Source: Mycolicibacterium pyrenivorans (GTDB lineage Bacteria; Actinomycetota; Actinomycetes; Mycobacteriales; Mycobacteriaceae). From it: DNA of 64,000 nucleotides. Below, one piece after another: positions 25,729-34,049 of this stretch (position 1 is the first letter of the stretch; every line of letters begins with the position of its first letter). The stretch lies in contig NZ_JACKSH010000257.1 in assembly GCF_025821625.1 (NCBI RefSeq), positions 40,760 to 104,759 of the forward strand. The letters run 5' to 3'. A model generated the notes under the pieces. That model did no database searches. It saw nothing but the letters and a program-made list of their open reading frames with translations, and was not told where the DNA came from. Position numbers and translations under genes: made by a program.

Positions 25729-26184
25729 CTAGCCGGCGACCACGTTCAGCGACAGCGCGGCATCCACATTCGGATGCAGCCGCACCTCGACGGGATGGGT
25801 GCCCACGGACTTGATGTGCGCCTTGGGCAGGCTGACGGTGCGCTTGTCGAGGTTGGGTCCGCCGGCCTTCTTGATGGCCGCGACGACGTCGGCCGCGGTG
25901 ACCGAGCCGAACAGCTTGCCGGAGTCACCGGCGGTCTTCGCGGTCAACTCGACCGTGCCCAGACCCTCGATCGCGGTCTTGAGCTCGTTGGCGTGCTCGA
26001 GGCTCTTGACGCCCTTGAGCTCCTGGGCGCGACGGATGTCCTCGGCCTGGCGCTGGGCGCCACGGGTGGCCACGATGGCCAGCCCGCGGGGCAGCAGGTA
26101 GTTGCGGCCGTAGCCGTCCTTCACCTCGACCGCGTCACCGGGTGCACCGAGGTGGTCGACCTCGGCTGTGAGAATCAGTTTCAT
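25729..26184 (-). CDS. rplI: 50S ribosomal protein bL9
   Basis: 151 residues. The N-terminal bL9 domain MKLILTAEVDHLGAPGDAVEVKDGYGRNYLLPRGLA binds 23S rRNA; a long connecting helix (QAEDIRRAQELKGVKSLEHA) leads to the C-terminal domain (GKLFGSVTAADV, HPVEVRLHPNVDA). Last gene of the rpsF-ssb-rpsR-rplI operon, 19 bp after rpsR, followed by a hairpin terminator. Confidence 0.98.
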   Translation of the reverse strand: MKLILTAEVDHLGAPGDAVEVKDGYGRNYLLPRGLAIVATRGAQRQAEDIRRAQELKGVKSLEHANELKTAIEGLGTVELTAKTAGDSGKLFGSVTAADVVAAIKKAGGPNLDKRTVSLPKAHIKSVGTHPVEVRLHPNVDAALSLNVVAG

Positions 26185-26203
26185 CTCTTCGTCCTGTCCT
26201 GAC

Positions 26204-26467
26204 TTATCGCGTCGACGAGCTGAACGGCAACAACGCGACCTCGCGGGCGTTCTTCACCGCGATCGCGATATCACGCTGGTGCTGAACGCAATTGCCGGTC
26301 ACCCGGCGGGCACGGATCTTGCCGCGCTCGCTGATGTAGGTGCGCAGCAGTTGGGTGTCCTTGTAGTCGATGTTCTGCAACTTGCCCTTCTTGGAGCAGA
26401 ACACGCACTTGCGAGTCTTGACCGGCTTTTCCGGAGCCGGCCGCCTCTTTGTGGAGGACTTGGCCAT
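26204..26467 (-). CDS. rpsR: 30S ribosomal protein bS18
   Basis: 87 residues, the length of mycobacterial RpsR1. KCVFCSKKGKLQNIDYKDTQLL and RTYISERGKIRARRVTGNC are typical bS18. The CxxC plus the downstream Cys indicate the zinc-type C+ form, expected to be replaced by a C- paralogue under zinc limitation (paralogue not in the window). It forms a dimer with bS6 in the 30S platform and sits in the same operon. Confidence 0.98.
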   Translation of the reverse strand: MAKSSTKRRPAPEKPVKTRKCVFCSKKGKLQNIDYKDTQLLRTYISERGKIRARRVTGNCVQHQRDIAIAVKNAREVALLPFSSSTR

Positions 26468-26509
26468 GTGTCTATCTCTTTCTACAAATCACCGATGAAT
26501 AAGGGTTGA

Positions 26510-27022
26510 TCAGAATGGTGGTTCGTCGTCGGCGCCGCCGAACGATCCCGACGCGGGCGCGCTGCCCCACGGGTCGTCCTTGGGCTGCTCCGCGGGACGG
26601 GCGTTCGCGCTCCCGCCGCCGCCACCGCCGCCGAAGCCGCCGCCACCTCCGCCGCTGCGGCTGGCCTTGTTGACCTTGGCCGTCGCGTACTTGAGCGACG
26701 GGCCGATCTCGTCGACCTCGAGCTCCACCACGGTGCGCTTCTCACCCTCGCGGGTTTCGAACGACCGCTGCTTGAGGCGGCCGCTGACGATCACGCGTGA
26801 CCCGCGGACCAGGCTCTCGGCGACGTTCTCGGCGGCCTCCCGCCAGATGTTGCAGCGGAGGAACAGCGCTTCGCCGTCCTTCCACTCGTTGGTCTGACGG
26901 TCGAACATGCGGGGCGTCGACGCGACCGTGAAGTTCGCGACGGCCGCGCCCGACGGCGTGAACCGCAGTTCGGGGTCGGCGGTCAGGTTTCCGATGACCG
27001 TGATGATGGTGTCACCAGCCAC
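26510..27022 (-). CDS. ssb: Single-stranded DNA-binding protein
   Basis: 170 residues. OB fold at 1-110 (AGDTIITVIGNLTADPELRF, FLRCNIWREAAENVAESL, RGSRVIVSGRLKQRSFE), glycine-rich linker at about 118-145, and the acidic tip ending DDEPPF that docks repair and replication partners. Binds ssDNA as a tetramer. Between rpsF and rpsR in the conserved operon. Confidence 0.98.
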   Translation of the reverse strand: MAGDTIITVIGNLTADPELRFTPSGAAVANFTVASTPRMFDRQTNEWKDGEALFLRCNIWREAAENVAESLVRGSRVIVSGRLKQRSFETREGEKRTVVELEVDEIGPSLKYATAKVNKASRSGGGGGGFGGGGGGGSANARPAEQPKDDPWGSAPASGSFGGADDEPPF

Positions 27023-27127
27023 GAGGTCCTCCTGGATGTCGGCGGTGTGCAGCGATGTGCGCTGACGGGATAGCAGTCGCAGGCGAGCCTACGGAACTGC
27101 CCCGACGTGCACAGCCCGTCACCAGAC

Positions 27128-27418
27128 TTAGTGCTTGTCTGTCCTCATGACCTTGGTCCGCAGCACGGACTCGTTCAGGTTGAGCTGACGGTCGAGTTCG
27201 GACACGGTCGCCGGTTCCGCCTTGACATCGACGATGGCGTAGATGCCCTCGGCATGCTTGGCGATCTCGTAGGCCAGCCGCCGACGTCCCCAGATGTCGA
27301 CCTTGTCGACACTGCCGCCATCCTTGCGGATGACGTTGAGGAACGCCTCGAGCGACGGAGCTACGGTGCGCTCGTCGAGAGTGGGGTCGAGAATGACCAT
27401 GATTTCGTATGGACGCAT
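27128..27418 (-). CDS. rpsF: 30S ribosomal protein bS6
   Basis: 96 residues. MRPYEIMVILDPTLDE, SVDKVDIWGRRRLAYEIAKH and EGIYAIVDVKAEP are diagnostic. Strong ribosome site AGGAGGTGATG upstream. First gene of the rpsF-ssb-rpsR-rplI operon; the 84 bp before it, back to the GT87 stop, must hold at least the leader. Confidence 0.98.
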   Translation of the reverse strand: MRPYEIMVILDPTLDERTVAPSLEAFLNVIRKDGGSVDKVDIWGRRRLAYEIAKHAEGIYAIVDVKAEPATVSELDRQLNLNESVLRTKVMRTDKH

Positions 27419-27502
27419 AAGGAACCCATCACCTCCTATGGTCGTGTGCGGCCACGGACTGTCCGTGGCAGGAGGGTCGCCTGCGTCGGCAACCGGGCCA
27501 GG

Positions 27503-29221
27503 TTACCCGAACCGGCCCTGATCTGGGAAATCCCCGGCGGATCGGGCGCGGTAACCGACCGCAGATGTCGGGTTTCGCGCCGGATTCGCCGGCAAGGGTG
27601 ACGGGCGCGGTTGCAGCCAGTCCGGCAGCCACCCCGGCGGCGCGTCGGGGGCGCGGTCGAACACCCCGCCGGCCGGGTCGTCGACACCGCCGCGGCGCAC
27701 CAGGTCCAGCCCGGGACGGTAGATCTGGCGGATCACCAGCGCGCACAGCGTCACCACGGCGACGTCGCGCAGCAGCACGGTGGCCGTGAACGCCTGCTCC
27801 GGCAGGCCCATGTTCTGCTCGCCGAACAGGTAGAGCATCCGCGGCACCCACACCAGCATGTCGATCGTCATCCAGGCCAGCAGGATTCGCCGATGCGGCA
27901 GCGCCAACACCGCCAGCGGCACCAGCCACAGCGAGAACTGCGGACTCCACACCTTGTTGGTCAACAGGAACGCCGCCACCACGAGGAAGGCCACCTGCGC
28001 CACCCGCGGCCGTCGCGGGGCCGTCAGCACTACGTACCCGATGGCAATGCAGCACGCCCCGAACAACGCCGCGCTCACCGCGTTCAAGGTGATCGGGGGC
28101 TCCCAGAAGCCGAGGTCCGGATCGAACCCGCGCCAGCCGGTGAAGGATTTCACGACGTTGTAGATCGAGTCCATGTCGTCGCCGCGGCGGGTGTTGAGCC
28201 GGAAGAACTCCGACCAGCCACGCGGGAACAACACCATCACCGGCAGGTTGACCACCAACCAGGCCACCACCGCGGCCACCGCCGTCTTGCCGGCCTCCCG
28301 CAGCCGTCCCGTGCGAACCGCCAACAGCGCCAGTGGAATCAGCAGCAGCAACGGGTAGAGCTTGGCCGCCACCCCCAGCCCGATGAGCACACCGGCAAGC
28401 ACGGGTCTTCGCCGTGCCCAGGCCAACAGGGCGCCGGCCGCGAAAGCCGTTGCCAGCGCGTCGAAATTCGTGAAGATCTGGAAGATGACGATCGGCGACG
28501 CCGCGACCAGGGCCGCGTCCCAGATCCGCCGCGGACCGGCCAGCATGGCGGTCGCCCACACCGTCGTCAGCCAGGCCAGCGCAAGACCGAATGCGGCGAT
28601 GTTGAAGAACATCACCACCTCGGCGATGACCGGCGCGGACACCAGCTTGGTCAGCGCGGTGTAGGCCTTGGCCATCGACATCGACAGGTACTGGTAGATG
28701 CCCGTCAGGACCGGATACTCCATGTAGCGCACGGCCGGGCTGCCGTCGTACTGAACGTGCGGCTTGCCCGTGGCGTCGCTTTCGATCCAGCTCGATTTGT
28801 ACGGAAACTTGCCCAGGTTCAACAACTCTGCGGTGTACAGCGGGACCGTGTCGGAGTAGCACAGCTGGTAGTAGGCGCGCTGGTTCTCCCAGTTGCCCAC
28901 CCGCTGATCGGCCGTACCCGTTCCGGTGGTCTGCAGGCACGCGGCCTTCGTCGAATAGCCGAGTGCCAGGAACACCAGCGCGACGATCAGCATGACCCGC
29001 AGCGGTGTCATGAACCGGGTGCGGCCTATCAACGCGTGACGACCGACGGGACCGCCGATGGTTTCCGACAGTGCGGCGCCGATGGTGTCGGTGCGACTGG
29101 GCATGTCGCGGTCGTCGAGGCTCCGCAGGTCTCGTGCCGGCGGTGCCGGCGATTCAGCCCCTGCCGGCGGTGCCGGCGATTCAGCCCCAGCCGGCGAATC
29201 TGTCGTCGGCGGCTCTGTCAC
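27503..29221 (-). CDS. GT87-type membrane glycosyltransferase (Rv0051-like)
   Basis: 572 residues, polytopic. GTG 29221 overlaps the ponA stop (GTGA), so the two are translationally coupled; this matches Rv0051 (about 560). A short Pro/Ala-rich cytoplasmic tail with a duplicated GAESPAPPA is followed by about ten hydrophobic helices, starting MLIVALVFLALGY. ILFP-type loops PAVRYMEYPVLTGIYQYLS and GVAAKLYPLLLLIPLALLA are typical of the GT-C alpha-mannosyltransferase family using polyprenyl-phosphate mannose in the periplasm; the acidic motif of the first loop is likely the WIESD region. Exact acceptor unknown; a role in lipoglycan or wall assembly next to PonA1 is inferred. Confidence 0.82.
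   Translation of the reverse strand: MTEPPTTDSPAGAESPAPPAGAESPAPPARDLRSLDDRDMPSRTDTIGAALSETIGGPVGRHALIGRTRFMTPLRVMLIVALVFLALGYSTKAACLQTTGTGTADQRVGNWENQRAYYQLCYSDTVPLYTAELLNLGKFPYKSSWIESDATGKPHVQYDGSPAVRYMEYPVLTGIYQYLSMSMAKAYTALTKLVSAPVIAEVVMFFNIAAFGLALAWLTTVWATAMLAGPRRIWDAALVAASPIVIFQIFTNFDALATAFAAGALLAWARRRPVLAGVLIGLGVAAKLYPLLLLIPLALLAVRTGRLREAGKTAVAAVVAWLVVNLPVMVLFPRGWSEFFRLNTRRGDDMDSIYNVVKSFTGWRGFDPDLGFWEPPITLNAVSAALFGACCIAIGYVVLTAPRRPRVAQVAFLVVAAFLLTNKVWSPQFSLWLVPLAVLALPHRRILLAWMTIDMLVWVPRMLYLFGEQNMGLPEQAFTATVLLRDVAVVTLCALVIRQIYRPGLDLVRRGGVDDPAGGVFDRAPDAPPGWLPDWLQPRPSPLPANPARNPTSAVGYRARSAGDFPDQGRFG
29136..29189. repeat. 27-bp in-frame tandem repeat
   Basis: Two near-adjacent identical 27-bp units encode AGAESPAPP twice in the N-terminal tail of the GT87 protein. 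Being in frame it is tolerated; copy number may vary between strains. Confidence 0.8.
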
Positions 29222-31806
29222 GGAGGCGGAAGAGGACCGGGTGGTGGGGCACCGGGCGGCGGCAGTCCGGGCGCCGGTGCCGGCGGTGCGCCGACGGGGG
29301 CCGGCGGCGGTACGCCGGGCTCCGGTGCTGGTACGCCGGGCGCCGGCGGAGCGCCGGGAGGCACAGCAGGCACGGTGGTCGGGGGTCCCCACGGGATGGT
29401 GATCCCCGGGGCGATCTCCAGCGTCGGCTGGATCACCGTCTCCGAGGGCGGCGGCGGCTCGGTCGACGTCGGTCGCGGAGGAGGCGGCGCCTGCGGCACG
29501 CCTGCGTAACCGCCGATCTCCTCCGGCTTCGGGAACGACTCGTCGTCGGTGCCGTCGAGGGCCCCGTCCATCGTGGCCTTCCAGATCTGTCCCGGCAGCC
29601 CGGAGCCGTAGACCGCCGATCCCGACGCGTTCACCAGTGGCTTGGTGCCCTCGGTGGTGCCCACCCACACCGCCGTCGACAGCGACGGGGTGAATCCGAC
29701 CATCCACGCGTCACGGTTGGCGCCGGTGTCGCCCAGCTGGTTGGTGCCGGTCTTGGCGGCCGACGGACGGCCACCCGCCAGCGCTCTGCCGGAGTACCCG
29801 GCGATGGGCTGCATGGCCGCGACGACGTTGTCCGCGACGTCCTTGTCGATGCGCTGCTCGCCGCTGTTGTCCTCCTGGCCGGCGTCGAAGAGCACGTCAC
29901 CCTCGGCGTTGACGACCTTCTGCACGAAGTGCGGCTTGTGATAGACCCCGGACGCGGCGAGCGTGGCATAGGCCGACGCCATGTCGATCACGCGGGACTG
30001 GTACTGCCCCAGCACGATTCCGTTGTTCGGGGGTCCGCCCTGGCCGTCCTCGGACAGGGTGTGCTCCACACCGGGGAAGCTCTCGGCGATCCCGGCCTGG
30101 TGCGCGGCGTCGGCGACGTCCTGCGGGCCGTTGTCGAGCTCCAGCATCAGGCGGTAGTAGCTGGTGTTCAGCGAGCGCTTCAACGCCTCGGCGATGTTGC
30201 ACCGCCCGCAGCTGCCGCCCTCGACGTTGTTGATCTCGATGCCGTTGACGTCCAGCGGCGAGCTGTCCACCTGGTAGCCCAGGCCCATGCCCTGCTCCAG
30301 TGCCGCCACCAACGCGAACACCTTGAACGACGACCCCGTCGGCAACCCGGCCTGCGCGAAATCGAACCCGGCGGCGTCCGAGCCGCCGTAATACGCCTTG
30401 ACCCCGCCCGTTCTCGGGTCGATCGACACCACCGCGGACCGCATGTCGGGGTCCTGGCCGTCCAGGTACTCCTCGACGGCATCGACCGCGGCGGACTGCG
30501 CCTGCGGATCGATCGTGGTGGTGATCTGCAGGCCCTCGGTGTTCAGCGCCTGCTCGTTGATGCTGAAGATCTCGAGCAGTTCGTCGACCACCTGCCGCTC
30601 GATGAGCCCGTTGGGGCCGGTGGTCTGGTTCTGGGTGCTCGCGGCGTCCGGCGGGATCGTCGGCGGGAACACCTGGGCGGCGCGGTCGGCCGACGACAAC
30701 GCCCCGATCTCCTCCATCCCGTCGAGCACCCAGTTCCACCGCACCGCGGAGGCGTCCGGGTCGACCGCGGGATCGAGGACCGAGGGCCGCTGGATGAGCG
30801 CGGCGAGCAGCGCGCCTTCGGCGACGTTGAGCTGCTCGACAGGCTTGTCGAAGTAGGCCTTCGACGCGGCCGCCACACCGTAGGCGCCGCGACCGAAGTA
30901 GATGATGTTCAGGTACGACTCCAGCACCTGGTCCTTGGACCATTCGCCGGACATCTTGGTCGAGATCACCAGCTCCTTGGCCTTGCGGATGACGCCGCCG
31001 ATGCCGGAGCGGGCATCGCCCACCAGAGCGTTCTTGACGTACTGCTGGGTGATCGTGGATCCGCCCTGCAGGTCGCCGCCGAAGATGTTGTTCTTGGCGG
31101 CGCGCAGGAACCCGGTGAACGAGAAGCCGGGGTTTGAGTAGAAGTCCCGGTCCTCGGCGGCCATCACCGCATCCCGCACGTGCACCGGGATCTGGTCGAT
31201 GTTGACGTCGACACGGTTGCCTTCGGGCGGAACGATTTTGGCGATCTCGGAGCCGTCGCTGGCCAGAATCGTCGACACCTGCGCGGTGCGTATGTCTCCC
31301 GGCTTCGGTACGTCGACGATCATGTAGGCCATACCGAACGTGAGCAGCGGCAGCACGATCAGGACGACCACCATGGCGATCAGACCGCGTCGCACCCACG
31401 TCCAGTTGAGCTGGTGGCGCAGTGTCGGACGTCCATCCGACGGCCCGTTCCCGCCCGGCCCTCCGCCGCCCGGCGGTCGACGCGGTGGTGGCGGGGGTGG
31501 CTGCTTGGGTGGCGATCCGTCGAGTGCCCGCCTGACGTCGTCGATCGGGTCGCGCAGGTGGGCCGGGGCGCCCTCCCTTACCGGGGGCAGCACCGCGGTC
31601 ATGCGGTCGTCGGGGGTGGGTCGCGGACGGCGCTGGGCGCCCTGAGGAGGCGGTCGGTGCCTGGCACCGTCGGCGGGCCGACGCGGCGGTTCGTCGGCGG
31701 GCCGACGCGGCGGTTCGTCACCGGGGCGGCCCGGCGGCCCGTCACCGGGCCGGTGCGGTTGTCGATCGCCGCGTTGGGGGGGTTTCGGGTTCACGCCTTC
31801 AGCCAT
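29218..31806 (-). CDS. ponA1: Bifunctional penicillin-binding protein PonA1
   Basis: 862 residues from ATG 31806 (MAEGVNPK). Class A PBP making and cross-linking peptidoglycan. A cytoplasmic Pro/Arg-rich tail of about 150 residues, including the tandem RRPADEPP repeats, precedes one transmembrane helix (IAMVVVLIVLPLLTFGMAYM). Transglycosylase motifs: EDRDFYSNPGFSFTGF and GGSTITQQYVKN. Transpeptidase motifs: SSFK (catalytic Ser), SLN and KTGTN. A long Pro-rich C-terminal tail (ending PPGPLPPP) is typical of mycobacterial PonA1 and links to RipA-type hydrolases. It lies between the DUF5318 gene and the GT87 gene, and overlaps the latter by 4 bp. Confidence 0.96.
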   Translation of the reverse strand: MAEGVNPKPPQRGDRQPHRPGDGPPGRPGDEPPRRPADEPPRRPADGARHRPPPQGAQRRPRPTPDDRMTAVLPPVREGAPAHLRDPIDDVRRALDGSPPKQPPPPPPRRPPGGGGPGGNGPSDGRPTLRHQLNWTWVRRGLIAMVVVLIVLPLLTFGMAYMIVDVPKPGDIRTAQVSTILASDGSEIAKIVPPEGNRVDVNIDQIPVHVRDAVMAAEDRDFYSNPGFSFTGFLRAAKNNIFGGDLQGGSTITQQYVKNALVGDARSGIGGVIRKAKELVISTKMSGEWSKDQVLESYLNIIYFGRGAYGVAAASKAYFDKPVEQLNVAEGALLAALIQRPSVLDPAVDPDASAVRWNWVLDGMEEIGALSSADRAAQVFPPTIPPDAASTQNQTTGPNGLIERQVVDELLEIFSINEQALNTEGLQITTTIDPQAQSAAVDAVEEYLDGQDPDMRSAVVSIDPRTGGVKAYYGGSDAAGFDFAQAGLPTGSSFKVFALVAALEQGMGLGYQVDSSPLDVNGIEINNVEGGSCGRCNIAEALKRSLNTSYYRLMLELDNGPQDVADAAHQAGIAESFPGVEHTLSEDGQGGPPNNGIVLGQYQSRVIDMASAYATLAASGVYHKPHFVQKVVNAEGDVLFDAGQEDNSGEQRIDKDVADNVVAAMQPIAGYSGRALAGGRPSAAKTGTNQLGDTGANRDAWMVGFTPSLSTAVWVGTTEGTKPLVNASGSAVYGSGLPGQIWKATMDGALDGTDDESFPKPEEIGGYAGVPQAPPPPRPTSTEPPPPSETVIQPTLEIAPGITIPWGPPTTVPAVPPGAPPAPGVPAPEPGVPPPAPVGAPPAPAPGLPPPGAPPPGPLPPP

Positions 31807-31852
31807 CTGCCCCCCACGGGTGTCATCGGCTGACCGGTCGTGGCGCCCTTCG

Positions 31853-32287
31853 CTATTCACTGGCCGTGCGCGCACGACCGCGCGCTGTCTCTGTGCGCCG
31901 CGGTCCCCGGGACCCCTTCGGGGGCGGAACCGCGCCGAGCTTGTACGACTTGACCAGGTGATTCCAGCTGCAGGTGCGGCATACCTCCACCACGTGTACC
32001 GAGAACTCGTCGAACCGGGTGGCTAGCAGGACCAGCTCCTCTGCGGTGCGCGCGGACCCGGACACCGGGCCGAGGTGTTCGCCGAACACCCACGACACCA
32101 GGGTCAGCTGTTCCTTGCGGCAGATCGGACAGATCACCGAGCTGGGCTTGCCGTGGAATTTGGCGGCCCGCAGCAGGTACGGATTGGCGTCACAGACCTC
32201 GGTGACGCCGGTGCGCCCCGAATAGACCTCGGCCAGCAGGGACCGGCGCCGCAGGGCGTAGTCCACCACCTGTCGCTGCAATCGCAC
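31853..32287 (-). CDS. DUF5318 protein (Rv0049-like)
   Basis: 144 residues from GTG 32287. VRLQRQVVDYALRRRSLLAE, then ICPICRKEQLTLVSWVFGEHLG and VVEVCRTCSWNHLVKSY. Two CxxC pairs suggest a zinc ribbon. Conserved upstream of ponA1 in mycobacteria and probably co-transcribed (46-bp gap). Function unknown; a link to cell-wall growth is inferred from position only. Confidence 0.85.
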   Translation of the reverse strand: MRLQRQVVDYALRRRSLLAEVYSGRTGVTEVCDANPYLLRAAKFHGKPSSVICPICRKEQLTLVSWVFGEHLGPVSGSARTAEELVLLATRFDEFSVHVVEVCRTCSWNHLVKSYKLGAVPPPKGSRGPRRTETARGRARTASE

Positions 32288-32397
32288 GAGGACCAGAGTA
32301 CGTCGGGGCGGCAAGCGCCGAGCCGCGACGTGCGCCCCGCGACGCCATCGCGAAGGTCACGATCACGACTGGCCTGCGTCATCGCCACACCAACTCT

Positions 32398-32403
32398 TAC
32401 GAT
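32398..32403 (+). promoter_or_regulatory. -10 element, leaderless start of DUF1707 gene
   Basis: TACGAT ends 7 nt before GTG 32411, and no ribosome site precedes the GTG, so the transcript probably starts at the codon. Confidence 0.55.
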
Positions 32404-32410
32404 CTTCGTC

Positions 32411-33280
32411 GTGGCTTCGGGCAGCTCGGGACGGCGGACGGCGGGGACGCGCGCCAAGGACAGTGACCGCAACGACACGTGCCAGATCCTCGACACCGCC
32501 CTGGCCGAGGGCCAGCTGTCGATGGCCGAGCACGGCGAGCGGGTGAAGACGGCCACCCACGCCGCCACGCTGGGCGAACTGCAGTCGCTGATCTCCGACC
32601 TGCAGACCGCGGCATCGCCCGTCCAGCTGCCGAAGCTGAGCACCCGGCGCCTACCCCCCATCAGCAGTGCATGGGGTTTCCGCGCCGCGATCGCTGGGGT
32701 GTTGGTGGTGCTGGGCATCGCCATCGGCTGGGGCCTGTACGGCAACACGCCGTCACCGCTGAACTTCACGTCCGACCCCGGCGCCAAGTCCGACGGGATT
32801 CCCGCCAAGGTCCTCACGCCGCCGCGGCAACTGCATTCGCTGGGCGGGCTCAAGGGCCTGCTCGAGCAGATGAAGCAGAAGTGGGGCGACACGATCGGCT
32901 ACTCGCTGACCGTCTACCCCGACTACGCCTCGATGGAGCGTCCGGACCCGACCGACGACCGTCGGCTGCTGAGGTACTCCTACCGCGGCGGTTGGGGCGA
33001 CCCGTCGACGTCGGCCAGGGACGACCGCGACGTGCCGGTCGATCTGGGCGCGTTCGACGTGCCGACGGTCGTGGGCATCATGCGGGGCGCACCCGAGACG
33101 CTGGGCATCAAGGCCGACGACGTCGACAACATGTACCTGTCGATCGATCCGAACAGCGACGAGACCGCGCCGCCCGGAAGCATCGACCTGACCGTCTACG
33201 TGTCCAGCGAGTTCGGCAGCGGCTACATCGAGCTGAACCCCGACGGCACCGTCAAGCAGATCAACTACCCCAGCAACTGA
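32411..33280 (+). CDS. DUF1707 membrane protein (Rv0048c-like)
   Basis: 289 residues, the same length as Rv0048c. The N-terminus has the DUF1707 motif DSDRNDTCQILDTALAEGQL, MAEHGERV, ATHAATLGELQSLISDL, a short helical module found on many actinobacterial membrane proteins. One transmembrane helix follows (AIAGVLVVLGIAIGWGLYG, about 98-116), then an extracytoplasmic beta-rich domain. GTG 32411 gives this start. Divergent from the ponA operon. Function unknown. Confidence 0.87.
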   Translation: MASGSSGRRTAGTRAKDSDRNDTCQILDTALAEGQLSMAEHGERVKTATHAATLGELQSLISDLQTAASPVQLPKLSTRRLPPISSAWGFRAAIAGVLVVLGIAIGWGLYGNTPSPLNFTSDPGAKSDGIPAKVLTPPRQLHSLGGLKGLLEQMKQKWGDTIGYSLTVYPDYASMERPDPTDDRRLLRYSYRGGWGDPSTSARDDRDVPVDLGAFDVPTVVGIMRGAPETLGIKADDVDNMYLSIDPNSDETAPPGSIDLTVYVSSEFGSGYIELNPDGTVKQINYPSN

Positions 33281-33288
33281 CCCGTCGA

Positions 33289-33310
33289 GCACCCGTGTCG
33301 GGTGCCTTTT
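33289..33310 (+). terminator. Rho-independent terminator
   Basis: GCACCC and GGGTGC form a stem around GTGTC, followed by CTTTT, 9 bp after the DUF1707 stop. One of few classical terminators with a T-run in the window. Confidence 0.85.
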
Positions 33311-33332
33311 GCGTGCTCCGATGTAGCGGGAT

Positions 33333-33372
33333 ATATATCGGCGCGATAGTGTGCGAATATATCGGCGCGATA
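33333..33372. promoter_or_regulatory. Two PadR-type operator repeats
   Basis: ATATATCGGCGCGATA occurs at 33333-33348 and again at 33357-33372, a 24-bp period. Each holds the near-palindrome TATCG-GCG-CGATA. Sitting 60-100 bp before the PadR gene, they look like sites for its own product; AT-rich palindromes with this layout are usual for PadR repressors. Confidence 0.7.
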
Positions 33373-33432
33373 CATTGCGCTCGGCGTTGAGCCGTCACAG
33401 CGACGGATGAGTTCTGCGAGGAGGTGGCCCGG

Positions 33433-33978
33433 ATGCTTGAGCTGGCTGTTCTGGGTCTGCTGCTCGAATCCCCGATGCACGGCTATGAGCTGCGGAAACG
33501 CCTCACGGGCCTGCTCGGCGCATTCCGTGCGTTCTCGTATGGCTCGCTCTACCCGGCGTTGCGGCGCATGCAGGCCGACGGCCTGATCGTCGAGGACGCG
33601 GCACCCGAGGGCACCGTCAAGGTCCGCAGGGCGCGCCGCGTCTACCAACTCACCGACGCAGGTAAGCAGCGCTTCACCGAGTTGGTGGCCGACACCGGGC
33701 CGCAGAATTTCTCCGACGACGGGTTCGGTGTGCACCTCGCCTTCTTCAACCGCACGCCCGCAGAGGCACGGATGAGGATCCTCGAGGGCCGCCGTCGTCA
33801 GGTGGAGGAACGTCGGGAAGGTCTTCGTGAAGCAGTCGCGCGGGCCAGCAACTCCTTCGACCGCTACACCCGTCAGCTGCACCAGTTGGGGCTGGAGTCA
33901 AGCGAGCGGGAAGTCAAGTGGCTCAACGAGTTGATCGCGGCGGAGAAGTCCGCGCAGGGACACGCCGAACAAACGTGA
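33433..33978 (+). CDS. PadR-family transcriptional regulator (Rv0047c-like)
   Basis: 181 residues. ATG 33433 is preferred to GTG 33424 since GAGGAGG lies 8 nt before it and MLELAVLGLLLESPMHGYELRKRL is the family start. Winged helix at 1-80 (AFSYGSLYPALRRMQADGLIV) and a C-terminal dimerisation helix bundle (RRRQVEERREGLREAVARAS). It likely represses itself, and perhaps ino1 downstream, through the two repeats at 33333-33372. The effector is unknown. ino1 follows 71 bp later. Confidence 0.92.
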   Translation: MLELAVLGLLLESPMHGYELRKRLTGLLGAFRAFSYGSLYPALRRMQADGLIVEDAAPEGTVKVRRARRVYQLTDAGKQRFTELVADTGPQNFSDDGFGVHLAFFNRTPAEARMRILEGRRRQVEERREGLREAVARASNSFDRYTRQLHQLGLESSEREVKWLNELIAAEKSAQGHAEQT

Positions 33979-34049
33979 GCACGTCGACCGGCGCAGCACA
34001 GCAGTAATACCGAAACAGCACTCGAAGTAGGACAAGAGGAGAAGCCGTC

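Noticed and set aside
27611..29509. Open frame of over 600 codons on the plus strand across the GT87 gene and the ponA1 3' end
   Set aside because: Low-complexity Arg/His/Gln-rich sequence, antisense to well-conserved genes; no ribosome site.
33424..33432. GTG 33424 as PadR start
   Set aside because: GAGGAGG lies almost on top of it; ATG 33433 has proper spacing and gives the family N-terminus.
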